Shown: one piece after another, positions 36,650 through 49,000 of the stretch
Position numbering within the stretch: the first letter of the stretch is position 1
How the letters are laid out: each line of letters opens with the position of its first letter
NCBI GenBank assembly: GCA_035235625.1
Contig: CP141145.1
Span: 41,272,668-41,336,667, forward strand
Direction: 5' to 3'
DNA from: Saururus chinensis
Lineage: Eukaryota; Streptophyta; Magnoliopsida; Piperales; Saururaceae
DNA length: 64,000 nucleotides
Position numbers and translations under genes: made by a program
Notes under the pieces: model-generated
Seen by the model: only the letters and a program-made list of their open reading frames with translations
Told to the model about the DNA's origin: nothing
Database searches by the model: none

Positions 36650-37070
36650 TCCCCCGAAGCCGCCTTTGCCGAGCTTGAGCAAAGAGTGGCAAATTTAACA
36701 AAACTGAAAACTGCCCAGCAAATGAATTGCCAGAAATGTTGAAGACTTGCATAGATGAGAGACTTGAGTTTGATCGAATTGGACCATTTAGAGCATTCAA
36801 ACTCAAATTCAGGACTTGCAAGTTCTTCAACTGGAGCAATTTGGACGGTAAGTTGCAATTGAGGAAATTGTGGGAGAGATTGAATACTCTCAGCTGATCC
36901 AAACGAGACAATGACTCCGAAATTGGCCCTCTCAATGACCTGTCTACAACCTTCCAGTCTCACCACCCTTCCATCTGAACCCTCGCAATGAATGCCATTC
37001 CAAGAGCCCCGATTTTAGATCATTGAGAAAACCCCAGAGTGCCTTCAAATCGTTTGTGTGGCAGGCCGAG
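36650..37070 (-). pseudogene. LRR receptor kinase fragment, PSKR-like
   Basis: Read on the minus strand from 37063, CHTNDLKALWGFLNDL matches the N-terminal cap of phytosulfokine-receptor-type LRR kinases. It soon hits a stop, then continues in another frame as two to three LRRs (ISESLSRLDQLRVFNLSHNF, LPSKLLQLKNLQVLNLSLN and SSMQVFNISGNSFAGQF). The second cysteine pair region is damaged. The rest of the ectodomain, the membrane segment and the kinase are absent from the next 500 bp. It is a truncated, frameshifted remnant of a host gene of usually about 1000 aa. It could equally be a fragment copied from a close paralogue. Confidence 0.75.
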
Positions 37071-37915
37071 TTCTAGGACCGGAAGACATCGGCATGGAGG
37101 AAAAATCCGAGAAGAATCCATAGAACCCAGTATGAACCAAACATTGCCATGGAAACCTTTTGTTTATTTAGAGGCTTTGTACTGAATTTTTAGCATATTT
37201 CGTTGATTTTGTCTCAATTTTGGCTCAAATTATCGACATTATGTTTGTAGGCAATATTAAAAACTCTTGATTTTAAGCCGTTTCGAGCCGGAATCGATCG
37301 GTATCACTGAATCACCTTATGAGGCGATTCTGTTGATTCCGACTCCTAGCCCTGTTTCAAAATTAACATATTCTATTATTTTTTAACAATTATATCTCAT
37401 ATCAATTTAAGCCTAAAAAAATATGTCATATAGGTGAGCCCACTTTAAAAATTTAAGTACTCTTGTGGGATCTTGTTTGATAGAGCTTGAATTTGAGAAC
37501 ATAATAATACCAAAAATATGCATATTTGAGTTCGAGAGAAAAAGTTATTTTAGTTTAAAGTTTTAAATTTGTGTTTGACGCGATAATCGATTTTATTCTA
37601 AAAAATTTCATTACCAAACGTAATTTAAATTTGACATTAAATTTTTAAAATTAATTTCAAAAAATTTCACTTCCATTTCAAAAAAATTTAGTGCCCAAAC
37701 AACCCTTTGGTATTGTTACTATCATGAGAAGAGTTTAAGCAAAGGGGAAAAAATTATATATGAAAAACTTTTTAGACACTATCTAACTGCTTAAATTGTG
37801 AAATTATTAATATTAGACGAAGGGAGTAGTTTTGATTATTTGTCATAAAAAATCCAAAAACAACATATTTCTTAAAAATAACTCACGAGCTCTAGCCCAC
37901 AATGTAAGATATAAA

Positions 37916-37918
<3 letters not shown>
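37071..37918. other. Intergenic AT-rich DNA
   Basis: No gene is seen. GACGAAGGGAGTAG near 37816 resembles one end of a Stowaway-like MITE in reverse. Confidence 0.45.

Positions 37919-37978
<60 letters not shown>
37919..37978. repeat. Compound microsatellite (AT)16(AC)14
   Basis: A pure (AT)16 run at 37919-37950 is followed directly by (AC)14 at 37951-37978. Confidence 0.95.
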
Positions 37979-37981
<3 letters not shown>

Positions 37982-38199
37982 AAAATTACTTGTCACTTGT
38001 CAGATAGAGAGGGAGAAATATACTTTACATATGCCAGGCAAGTATGTTCGTTATAAGGCTCTACAACATAATAAAACTTTCATGGTAAAATTTAATTTAA
38101 AACTTATGATATGACATACACAAATTGACAATTAGATTAATATCAAAACTTTCTTTGACACAAGGAAACTGTTAGCACATCTTTCTATTAGTTCATCAT

Positions 38200-39658
38200 T
38201 ATTGGTTTGAGTAAAAGAATATCAAATGGAGGATACTGAAACTAAAGCACTAGTGGAGAAGATTTCACACAAGCCATGCCCAGGCTTTGAAGTTCGACGT
38301 GATGGAGTTTTGCTATTTGAGGGAAGGTTATGCGTGCCCAACAATGAAGAATTGAAGAAGGAGATATTGTTTGAAGCTCATAATTTCAAATATTATATTC
38401 ATCCAAGGAGCACAAAGATGTACCAAGACCCAAAGCGTGGCTTTTGGTGGAATGGCATGAAGAGAGATATTGCCTCATTTGTCTTTAAATACCTAGTATG
38501 CCAACAAGTCAAAGTAGAACATAAGAGACTAGGAGGAATGCTACAACCATTACCAACACCAGAATGGAAGTTGGAAAACATTGCTATGGATTTCGTTGTA
38601 GGGTTGCTAAAGACATTGAAGAGAAATGATACAATTTGGGTAATTGTTGATAGACTTACCAAGTCAGCCCATTTCTTAGCTATTAAGACAAATGTCTCTC
38701 TAGACTCATTGGTCACTCTTTATGTCAAGGAAATTGTATGACTGCATCGAGTACTGGTGTCAATTGTATCAGATTGGGACTCTAGATTTACATCAGGATT
38801 TTGACAAAGCCTTCAAAAGGCAATGGGCTCTTCAACTAACTTTAGTACTGCCTTCCACCCTCAGACTGACAGTCAATCATAGAGAACCATCCAGATGTTA
38901 GAAGACATGCTTAGAGTATGTATCCTTAATTGGGGAGGTAATTGGGATAGTCATTTGCCATTAGTTGAATTTGCATATAATAACAGCTATCAAGCTAGTA
39001 TTGAGATGGTACCCTTTGAAGCTTTATATGGTAGACCATATCGATCACCATTATGTTGGGAAGAGGTTGGAGAACGATAGCTAATTGGCCTAGAGTTAGT
39101 GCAATAGTCATTGGAGATCGTTCAAACTATTCGCAAGAGGTTGCAGACAACTCAGAGTTGACAGAAAAAGTATGCAGACAATCAACGCAAAGAGTTAGAG
39201 TTCGAAGTTAGGGATTCTATATTTCTAAAATTATCTCTAGTAAAGGGTGTAATGTATTTTGGATTGTCTCCTCGTTTCATTGGCCCGTTTGAGATCTTAG
39301 ATCATATTGGAGCAACAACTTATTGTCTTGCATTGCCTCCTAAGCTTTCTAACATCCACAACGTGTTTCATGTGTTGATGTTAAAAAAGTACAGCAAAGA
39401 TTTTGCTCATATTGTTAAGTATGAACTACTTAAAGTATAAGAAGATATGTCTTATGTTGAAGAATGTATTCAGATTGTGGAAAGGAAGGAGCACCAGCTA
39501 CGAAGAAAGAATATCACCCTAGTCAAGATTCTTTGGAAGAATCATGGAATTGAGGAAAGTATGTGGGAGTGTGAAGATGCCATCAAGGAAAATTACCCTC
39601 AACTCTTTGCTAATGTGAGTTGAACTTCGAGGGTGAAGTTTATTTTAAGATGGGTGGA
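38200..39658 (+). mobile_element. Chromovirus (Ty3/gypsy) fragment: integrase to chromodomain
   Basis: Only the 3' part of an element is recognisable: integrase zinc-binding and core regions (about 38.25-39.1 kb, with PTPEWKLENIAMDFVVG and IWVIVDRLTKSAHFL), a linker, and a C-terminal chromodomain (about 39.45-39.62 kb, LVKILWKNHGIEESMWECED). The chromodomain places it in the chromoviruses, most like Del/Tekay. No gag or reverse transcriptase is seen before it. It is broken, with several disruptions, and looks old. A GATGGGTGGAT tract just before 39659 could be the polypurine tract. Confidence 0.8.
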
Positions 39659-41990
39659 TTGTAAACCAATGAGTTTTTTTATAGGAAAAATAACTTGAAC
39701 CCGGTCCAGGTCTGAGTTAAACTCAGATGTGTCAGGTGTTTAATTTCTGGGAGCATCGGGGGAGATAAGATTTCTCTCCACCCAGCCCTACCTTTTGCCG
39801 GAGGGGAAGTTCTCTCCCAACAGGTTGACGTTCTCCATCTTTCTCTCCCTACACTCTTCGCCTCCTCTCTCAGCCCATCTCTCCTCTCTTCTCTCTATTC
39901 TCCCCTCTCTACTTGTGCCACCCTAGCCTCTCTTGTCTCGCCCCATCCTTCCCTTCTCTTGCTCTGGCTGGCAGTGCCACTCAAGGGCATTCGACGGCCA
40001 ACGATGGCTGTGAGGGTGAAGTGAAGAATCGAGAGGGTTGGGCTGCAAAGGAAAGGCTAGAAAGGTAGGCTTTTTGTGAATCCTAATGTTCTCTTCCCTG
40101 ATTTGGGTTAACCCTTCTTCCCCCAAAATTGAAATTAGCATACACAACAGGCTTTTGGGCACAAAAGAATGCCCAGAACCTTGTCCCATCTAATATATTT
40201 TAGTTAATTAAATTTGTATTTTTCCTAGCCACTAATTAGAGGCTTGGTTTGATTTTTTGTGTTAGGATTTAGAGGAGAATAGTAGCATTTGGACGAAGGC
40301 ATTGGAGTAGGCCAAGGTGAGGACCCTCACATACAACATGAATTGTTTGCTTAGCAAGGAGTCATTCTGGTTGTTATTTTTTTATATGTATTTATATATA
40401 TGAAGTTGATTGAGTATGAAAGTTTCCTTCAAACTATTTAATATGCGCTCTATTCATAATGGTTTTATAGCTTGATCAATTTAATATTGTCTAAAGCAAG
40501 TCTTACTCATGTTTTGATATGTTCAGGAGTGTATGTGGTTGAATTATATATATGCAAGTTTGACTTTGAAGATTTATACATATGTGAGTTTAATGGAAAT
40601 CTGCTTGAAATTGCCTAAAGGATGTTGTATGCCTTACTGAGATATTTTTGATGGATGACCCAAATATTATAAATGTGTTTCACTAAAGTAATTAAAGATG
40701 AGTTATTTGGCAACATACTTAGAGGTGGATCAGCTAGAATAGGGTGCTGCTATAGTAGATGATATGGGTATAGATATGTTCTAGAATTATTCAAAATCAT
40801 GTGTTAATGGCTACTTTAATGAGTTGTTTAAGGTTTTAAATTGAGCATGGCTTGGAGTTCTTAATCTTTTCCAACCCAGTATGATACATGTAAATTAGCC
40901 TCTGTGTAATGGAGTTGGTAGATCTGAATGGTTTTAAATTATGAAATGTTCATTTGTGTGGGCATCATGACATGTTGGATGGTTGATATTAAGTACATGG
41001 ATTATAGCATTATGATTTGAAGTGTTGAAATAGTTGTCTTTCATAGGTTATAAGAGATGGGAAGGAAAATTTGATGTTTTGATATATATCTGCCACTCTA
41101 TGCAAGTTCTGATAAATTGGGTTACATATCAATTATGGATAGATAGTGCATGTTGATGTTCTAACAAGTTAATGAATTAAATAGACAATATAGGTGGATA
41201 TTTCAATTATTGTCTTATGAAATTATGTGCCTATTAATAAATTTGATTAGTAAATCATAAGGGTTTTTCTATTCTTGGGATGAACTGTATAGAATATGTT
41301 TTTCTCTCTTGATGGGAATGTGAGAGCATTATATTTAATAAGTGGTAGATCAGGAATTAAGAACTAACCTAAGAGTGAGAGGTTGAACCAATTAAGTTAA
41401 GGTTAGGGTGTAGTGTCTTAACTTTAAGAGTAAGATAATAATTTTACTGAGGTGCCATATAGGGAAAAGGGTAGACCTTAGCCTTTGGCTGTTCCCTCCT
41501 GGTTTTCACGGATCATACCGAGTGCACGTGGATGACCACCCACGGTGCTTTTGCACCGGCACAAATCATGGATAACATAACTAATTCTCTAGGTGATATA
41601 GGGGATGGGTTGTGTATGTGAACTACGTGATATGTTGCATATGGTGATTATGTAAACGTATGACAGGATGGATGATCAAATATTAAATTAAATGGTGATG
41701 TATATATAATGATCATGTGTAGATATATCATGTAGAGATTTGATTGTTGAATATTTGTTATTGTGTGTTCGATGATTGCTAGGTTACAGCGCATGTTCTA
41801 TTTGAGACATGATCATAGAGCTTTAGCTCACTGGTAGAATGTCCGTTCCACCAGGCATATTTTTGCACATAAGTTTATCTGCTGATTTGGATGTATAGGA
41901 ACATCAAGAAAGGATAGAGCTTCTGTTCACCATTCAAGTTTCGATTAAGCCACGACCGATCAATTTGACACACAATTTCACCACATTACA
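39659..41990 (+). mobile_element. Probable 3' LTR of the chromovirus fragment
   Basis: It begins TGTAAACCAATGAG directly after a purine-rich tract following the chromodomain region, as expected of a 3' LTR. It includes CCAAGGTGAGGACCCTC near 40310, a motif style known in such LTRs. The right end is not defined. An open frame at 39923-40189 (minus) has no known domain. Confidence 0.4.
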
Positions 41991-43861
41991 TCCAATCGAT
42001 CAAATTCGATTAACCTCGAAAAGCCTCAATTAGAAATCCATTTTTCATGATGCATGCAATACGGTACATACGTGGGCAAGGCATACATGAATCCTAATTC
42101 ATGATAAGTGCTCTTATCAGCCCCTAATGCATCATTCATAATTATAATATCAAACTTTAACATCATCATTAAACCCCACATGTGTGTGTACCTAGTAGAA
42201 GCACTTCACTCAATACATATCAACATGCTTAAAAATAACTTACTACCACACTATACATGTGAATTAACATCTAATCATGAATTCTAGCGGAAATCATAGA
42301 AGAAGAATCATTAAAATCATAACTCAAATCAAAGCTCAACCACAAGCTAAACATATATAAAATCATTCACTTTATCCTTAAGCCATGACATTCACTAACA
42401 TCCACACATCAATTAACCACATCTTATCATGACATATCAGTCCATTAGTAGGCTATAGTTCTACTGAAAATATACTTAACCATAGAGAATCAACTATTCA
42501 TAACTTCAAGATAGCAATACCAACATCATACCTTTAACCATAAGTCATTCCACATAACTCTAAATATATACCTCAACTTCATAACCTCAATGGTATGCCT
42601 TTTCAGTAGCATACTATAGCTCAAAACACTTCACATTCATATGAAATTGGCATATTAAAGTAGAATCACCAAAATAAACATCATGCACTTAATACAAAAT
42701 CTGTTGTGTAGCCATCGAACGCCCAGGAGGCTGTTCAATCGGCTACACTGGAAATCTGTCGGACTGACAGTGTTGTTGTTCGAACGCCAACAATGCAGAA
42801 ATGACCTTCTTATTCCTTTCAAATTTTCAAACCGAAACTCCATTGATAAAACTCAAAATCACCATCTAACAACCTAAATGCTATTAAAAGTCCACCATAA
42901 CTTCCAGAATGCTAATCCACATCATAACAAGATAAAACCCTATGAAATCGAGATTAAAGATTATCATTTACTAATCATGCCATGAAAGTACTAAATCAAG
43001 TAATTCCATTCAAAATAAACCACAAAATTTGAAAGTTCATTACCTTATCCCTTGATTAGGCTTGGATTTGATGGTCACCCTCCTTGAAAACCTTACAAAG
43101 ACATAGAGTTTGAATTAAACTCCATTAAAACAGATTTAATATAGAAAACCCTAATTAAAAACTTAGATCTAGGGCTTGTTGAACATAAAAATAAAATTTT
43201 TAGAACTAGGGTTTGAAGTAAAGATGTAAATCAGTAATTTTGATGTTTAAAAACGAATCAAAGCAAAGGAGAAATGATAGATTTAGAAAGGATTAAGAGG
43301 AAAGTTAGGATTTGGTGCTTAATTAGATGAGACTTACCTTAAACACCTTCTAATCTGGGCCTAATTGGGGATTAGGCCTGACCTCTCCTCTTCAGCCTAT
43401 TCCCAAAAATAGAAATGACTCAGGTTTTGCCTTTTATAGTAAGTTTTGGGGTGAGTATGGGTAAATTGTGGGGTATGAATAAAAAAATAGGCTAAAATGG
43501 GTAATTTAGTTATTTGAGCACTAATAAAACCTACAAAAATTATGAAAATTTTTATAAGGGCTTATGTTGATGTCTGGGTTAATTTGACACAAAAACCCAA
43601 ATTTCAACGGTGGGGCCCATAGGGGGTCCCGCCAAACCCTAATTTTTGAAAAAATAATAGTAAAAATTTAGAAAAATCCTAAAAATTTACATTTGACTCA
43701 AATCACTTAAAACCATAAATTGTAAAGTTGATTTTTTTATTAAAACCATCGTAAACACCATTTATTTATGAAACCACCGAATTAATACGAAAATGAGTTA
43801 ACCATGCAATAACCGATAATTAAAAAGAAACGAAAACCGGTTTAGGAATGAGAGTCCTTAT
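41991..43861. other. Repeat-like AT-rich DNA, no gene
   Basis: The composition and a stretch at 43030-43620 (inverted GAGACTTACCTTA-type and GGTGGGGCCCATAGGG motifs) suggest a decayed LTR on the minus strand, but no ends were found. Confidence 0.35.
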
Positions 43862-44451
43862 AGGCCATATGTCTCCAATTACATGCTTAATTCCCCCAAT
43901 CAGAGATGTTCATTGCCTCATGTTCTATTGTCCAAAATAGCCCTAGAAGAAGAAAAATACAGCCTCTTCTCATACAACTTACAGGGATGATTCAAACCTT
44001 ACATAAGCTAATTTTGACTTGTGTTTCCAGATACTCTTAGAACCCCATAGCAATTTTTCAAGAAAAAAAAAACAACTTAAATTGGCACATACTCCCTCTG
44101 TTGCATATATAAGGTTTTATTTTATTTTTCAAAATGAAATAAAATAACGAAGACGCTAAGGATCAACATCAATGACAAGCTAACTACCTAACTGAACTAT
44201 AAGAACAATATGGTCCCATCATTTTGTTAAAAAAAAAGAATAATCCCTTGTCATAGAGAAGGATAGTAGGATAATATATTCTATAAGCACATGTAAATTA
44301 TACCAAATAAAAGCTTGAAAGGGAACTTAATAAAGTTGTTCTTTTCTTGGACCAGAACACCAAAGTCCACTCTGCAATTAATCTAAAATACATGACACTT
44401 GTAGACGGCAACATTCTCATCGAAAGAGCACTAGGTTATATTTTCTCCATT
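43862..44451 (+). repeat. Duplicated segment, copy 2, left part
   Basis: Matches 30247-30835 with about 90% identity, in the same orientation, and stops at the target site of element R. The homology resumes at 62648. Confidence 0.85.
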
Positions 44452-45124
44452 TGATGTAATCGATATCCAATTTCCAAACAGTTAACCAAATATATTATTG
44501 TAATTAAATTCTAACATTCTTCACTGGAGCATCAATTCTTGAAATACCAATTTCAATCTAAAAACATCTAAGAGTAATCAGAGAAATTCGATAGCAAAAT
44601 AGACACAATCCTTAAACTCAGCTCGTGTTACAGATCTTCACGTCTCAAGTTTATAGAATTCCAAACAATTACAGACATGAATTCTCTAATTTGTGAAACA
44701 GAACAGACAAAAACTAAAATTGATCTTCACTTAGCTCAAAGGAATAGATCAACTCTAAAGCTTTAGAGCGTACACGCTTCAACCACGAGCTTGAGGATCT
44801 CACACATAGACACCACACTGTTCTCTCCCAGATCTGGTTCAATGGAAGCAAAATGGAGCTCCGCTTTCTAGCTTTCAGTAGGAATTTCAAAATTCAAAAA
44901 AAGTCCCTCTCACAATTGGCTTTCTTCAATTTATAGATGCCCCATTTCACTAATGATTATTGGAATCACTTATCCTTAATCATCATTAGTTAAGTTCATG
45001 TTTAAAACACTAATTCATAAGAACCCTTCCTTTGAAGAAGACAACTAACAGAAATAACCACCTATTTAGTTAGAGTCAAATGACTATATTGTCCATGTCC
45101 CCACCGCTCATCTTTAATGTATTT

Positions 45125-46052
45125 TGATGAAATCTAAAATTGGATTACGAAGATTTCTGTTTAGAATTGTTTAGAAATGACAGAAAAGATAGAATGGGAA
45201 GGACTCAGGGATATTTCATCGAACAGTTTGAAGAACATTTAAACATTAAGGGTATTTTTGTCCATTACTAATGGAAGGGTTTAGAATACGTTGAAGCAGG
45301 AGATGGGGACATGGACAATATAGTCATTTGACTATCAAAACAGGAGGTAGTTATTTCTGTTAGTCTTCTTCTTCGATGGGTTTACAGCTTAAACAGTATT
45401 TTAGTTAACAAAGATCGGTGATTAATAAGGTTGATAATCATTAGTGAACTTTGGGCATTTATAAAAGGGAAAAGCCCAAATGAAAGGGGGGAATTTTTTG
45501 AATTTCGAATTGCTGCTGAAAGGCCAAAGAGCGGAGCTCCTCCTTGTTCCCGTAGAACCAGATCTGGGAGAGATCTGTGAGTCATTTGTTTGAGAAATCT
45601 GCAGCTCGTGGTTGAAGCATGAATGCTCCCAAGCTTCAGAGTTGATTTCTTTCTTTGAGCTAAGTAGAGATCAACTTTAGTTCCTGTTGTTCTGTTCTGC
45701 ACATTGAAAATCCATGTCTGTAATTGTTTGGAGTTCTGTAAATCCTAGCTGAAGATTTGTAATACGAGTCAAGTGTAGTAGCTGTGAATATCCTGTAAAC
45801 GAAATACTCTTGAGTATTCTTAATTGTTTCAGAATGAATTGCTAAATTACTGAACTTCTAGACATTTGGTGTATTGTAATTCGAATTGAGTTGTAAATTT
45901 GAAGTAACTCTGTTATTGAATTCCGAAGTTGCTGAAGTTGTTGCAAGCTGAATTTTAGAATTCTGAACAACTGTTTTTCAACTGTTGATATTCAGAATTA
46001 ACACTTTGTTGTAATTGGTTTATTGTTGAGAATTGGGTTTTCGGTTGCATCA
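45125..46052 (+). repeat. 5' LTR of element F
   Basis: 928 bp, TGATGAAATC...GGTTGCATCA. By eye it differs from the 3' LTR at about 16 bases plus one single-base length difference. All the base differences are transitions. Confidence 0.92.
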
Positions 46053-46054
46053 TT

Positions 46055-46072
46055 TGGTATCAAAGCGGTAGT
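46055..46072 (+). other. Primer-binding site of element F (initiator tRNA-Met)
   Basis: TGGTATCAAAGCGG, two bases after the 5' LTR, resembles the TGGTATCAGAGC complement of the initiator tRNA-Met 3' end used by most plant Ty3/gypsy elements. Confidence 0.75.
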
Positions 46073-49000
46073 AATTCTGGGAACAAGAACAAATCATGGC
46101 TGAGAATGCAGAGGAAGAAGGTCTCAACATGCCACAAATGTTTGCCCAATTGATTCAATTACAGCAGCAAACTTTGCAAGCCCAACAACAAAATCATGCT
46201 CAGCTCATGCAAATTATGACACAGCAGAATGGGATAGGTATGGCAGCACCATTTCCTGGGGTGGTAAATGCACCTCCATTATTTCCTCAGAATCCATTTG
46301 GTAATAGACGAAGAGGAGGTAGAAGAGGTCAAATTCCTGCAAATGTGCCTCCACTAGCTCCAATGAATCCACCACAAATGCCAATCCCAGTGCACAGTGT
46401 TTTTGAAGAAAATGAAATGATCAGTGAAGATGAAATTGAAGTGCAGAATGTATACAATGGTGACAGAGATGACAGATTTCGACCTAAGTTGGATTTACCA
46501 GAATTTCATGGACAAATTCATGCGGAAGATTTTTTGGATTGGATAAGTGAAGTGGAAAAGTACTTTGATTGTTTAGAAGTGCCAGAAAATAAAAGAGTAA
46601 AACTAGTCTCTTGCAAGCTCAAAAGTGGCGCAGCAACATGGTGGGAACAGTTACAAATGGAAAGAAACAGACAGGGAAAGCAGATTATTAGGAGCTGGGT
46701 TAGAAGGAAACAAATGTTGAGAGCTCGATTCTTACCTCCAGATTATGAGCAGCTCTTGTTTCAAAGTTATCAAAATTGCAGGCAGGGCAATAAAATAGTT
46801 GCAGAATACATTGAAGAATTTCAGAGGCTTGCTGCCAGGAATAATCTACATGAAACTGAAGGATAGCAGGTACAAAGATATATAGATGGGCTGAAGTATT
46901 CAATTAAGGACAGGGTTACTGTTACTCCAGTGTACACTCTAAATGATGCTTTTCAGTTGTCAGTAAGAGCTGAAAATTTTTTGAATAGTCATTCAGTACA
47001 CAAACTGGTTTTAACAACAGAGTGACCTCCAATAATTTTCAGCCTCAGAAAAATAGAACTACTTCAAATGAAGGTGAGAGTTCTAATGCTCCAACAAATA
47101 AGATTAGATTGACAGAAGTTTTTCCTAGACGAAATCCTAGTAGATATTAAGACAAAGGAACTACTTCTACAACACCCAACCCTTATGCTAAAGCAAGACC
47201 AGATAAATGCATTAGGTGTTTACAACCTGGCCATTATTCCAACAAATGTCCTGTATCTGAAGCTGATTTACAAGCAGTGAGAAGATCTGCCTTACTTATT
47301 GAACAAATGAAAGAATAGGAACAAAATGAAGAACATGACATTCCTGAAGAAGAAGAAAGAAAAGAAGAGGTTCCTGAAGATGAAGGTTTGGATTGTGAAA
47401 ATCATCCTCTGAGTTTGGTGATCAGGAAACTATTACTGACTTCACCAGCTGAATCCGACAGTCAGCGACATCAAATTTTCCACACTAAGGGAACAATCAA
47501 TAAAAGACTATGTACAGTCGTCATTGATGGTGGCAGTTCAGAAAATTTGATAGCTAAAAGAGCAGTTCATAAACTAGGTTTGATATTACAACCACATCCG
47601 ACACCATATACAATTGGTTGGATTAAAAATGTGAAACCTATTAAGATTGAGCATCAATGTACAGTACCATTCTCCATTAGGAAAAGCTATCAAACAGAGT
47701 TGGTGTGTGATGTAGTGGATATGGAAGCCAGTCATATAGTGTTAGGTAGACCCTGGCAATTTGATGAATCTGTGATGCATGATGGTCATTCTAACACGTA
47801 TTCTTTTTCCCATAAAGGAGTTAAAGTTGTACTTCTACCTAGTGTTACAAAAGCTGAAGAACTGCCAAAACCCAAATCCACAGTCAGTTTTATTCAAAGT
47901 TTGAAATCTACTCTGAAAACAGGAAATGTGGTCTATGCAGTGGTAGAGAAAGAAAAGCAAATATCTAAAAGACAAATACCAGAATCTGTCAGCATGTTAT
48001 TAAAAAAATACAAATGCATAGCTGATGATGATCTGCCCATGACTTTACCACCTATGCGAAATTTACAACATCAGATAGACTTCCAGCCTGGTGCCAGTTT
48101 ACCCCATTTACCCCATTATAGAATGACCCCTACTAAACACAAGGAGCTGCAAAGGCAAGTTGAGGATCTGCTTAACAGAGGACTTATTAGGGAGAGTATC
48201 AGTCCAGTGGCAGTACCTGCTCTATTGGTACCAAAGAAGAATGGGGAATGGCAGATGTGCATAGATTGCAGGGCAGTGAATAAGATCACAATTAGATACA
48301 ACTTTCCCATACCTCGTCTTGATGACAAGCTAGATCAACTACAAGGTTCACAAGTGTTTTCTAAAATACACCTACGTAGTGGCTATCATCAAATAAGAAT
48401 GAAGGAAGGAGATGAATGGAAAACAACATTTAAAACAAGAGAGGGCTTATACGAATGGTTAGTAATGCCTTTTAGGCTTTCAAATGCCCCAAGCACTTTT
48501 ATGAGAATGGTGACATATGTTCTTAAACTAGTTTTGGGTAAGAGTGCAGTTGTCTATTTTGATGATATCTTAATATATAGTCATTCAATAGAGGATCATT
48601 TGAAGCATTTGGAAGAAGTGTTGCAGTTATTGCAGAAACGTGAACTGTATATAAATGTTAAGAAATGCTCCTTTATGACTCCACAATTGATATTTCTAGG
48701 CTATGTGGTTACAGCAAGAGGAATCAAAGTGGATGAAAGCAAGATTAAAACCATTGTTGATTGGCCAGCTCCTCAAACAATACAAGAAGTTAGAAGTGTT
48801 CATGGCCTGGCTACCTTCTATAGAAGGTTTGTAAGAAATTTTAGTTCCATTGCAGCCCCTTTGACAGACTGTATGAAAGGTAAAATTTTTAAATGCACTG
48901 AAGCAGCCGCTGAAAGTTTCAAGGCACTCAAACAAAAACTGACTACAACCCTTGTTCTAGTTTTACCAGATATTTCAAAAAACCTTTGAAATAGAGTGTG

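Noticed and set aside
41815-41870. tRNA-like A-box (TTTAGCTCACTGGTAGA)
   Set aside because: No B-box (GGTTCGANTCC) follows and no cloverleaf can be drawn; it is taken as chance within LTR-like DNA.
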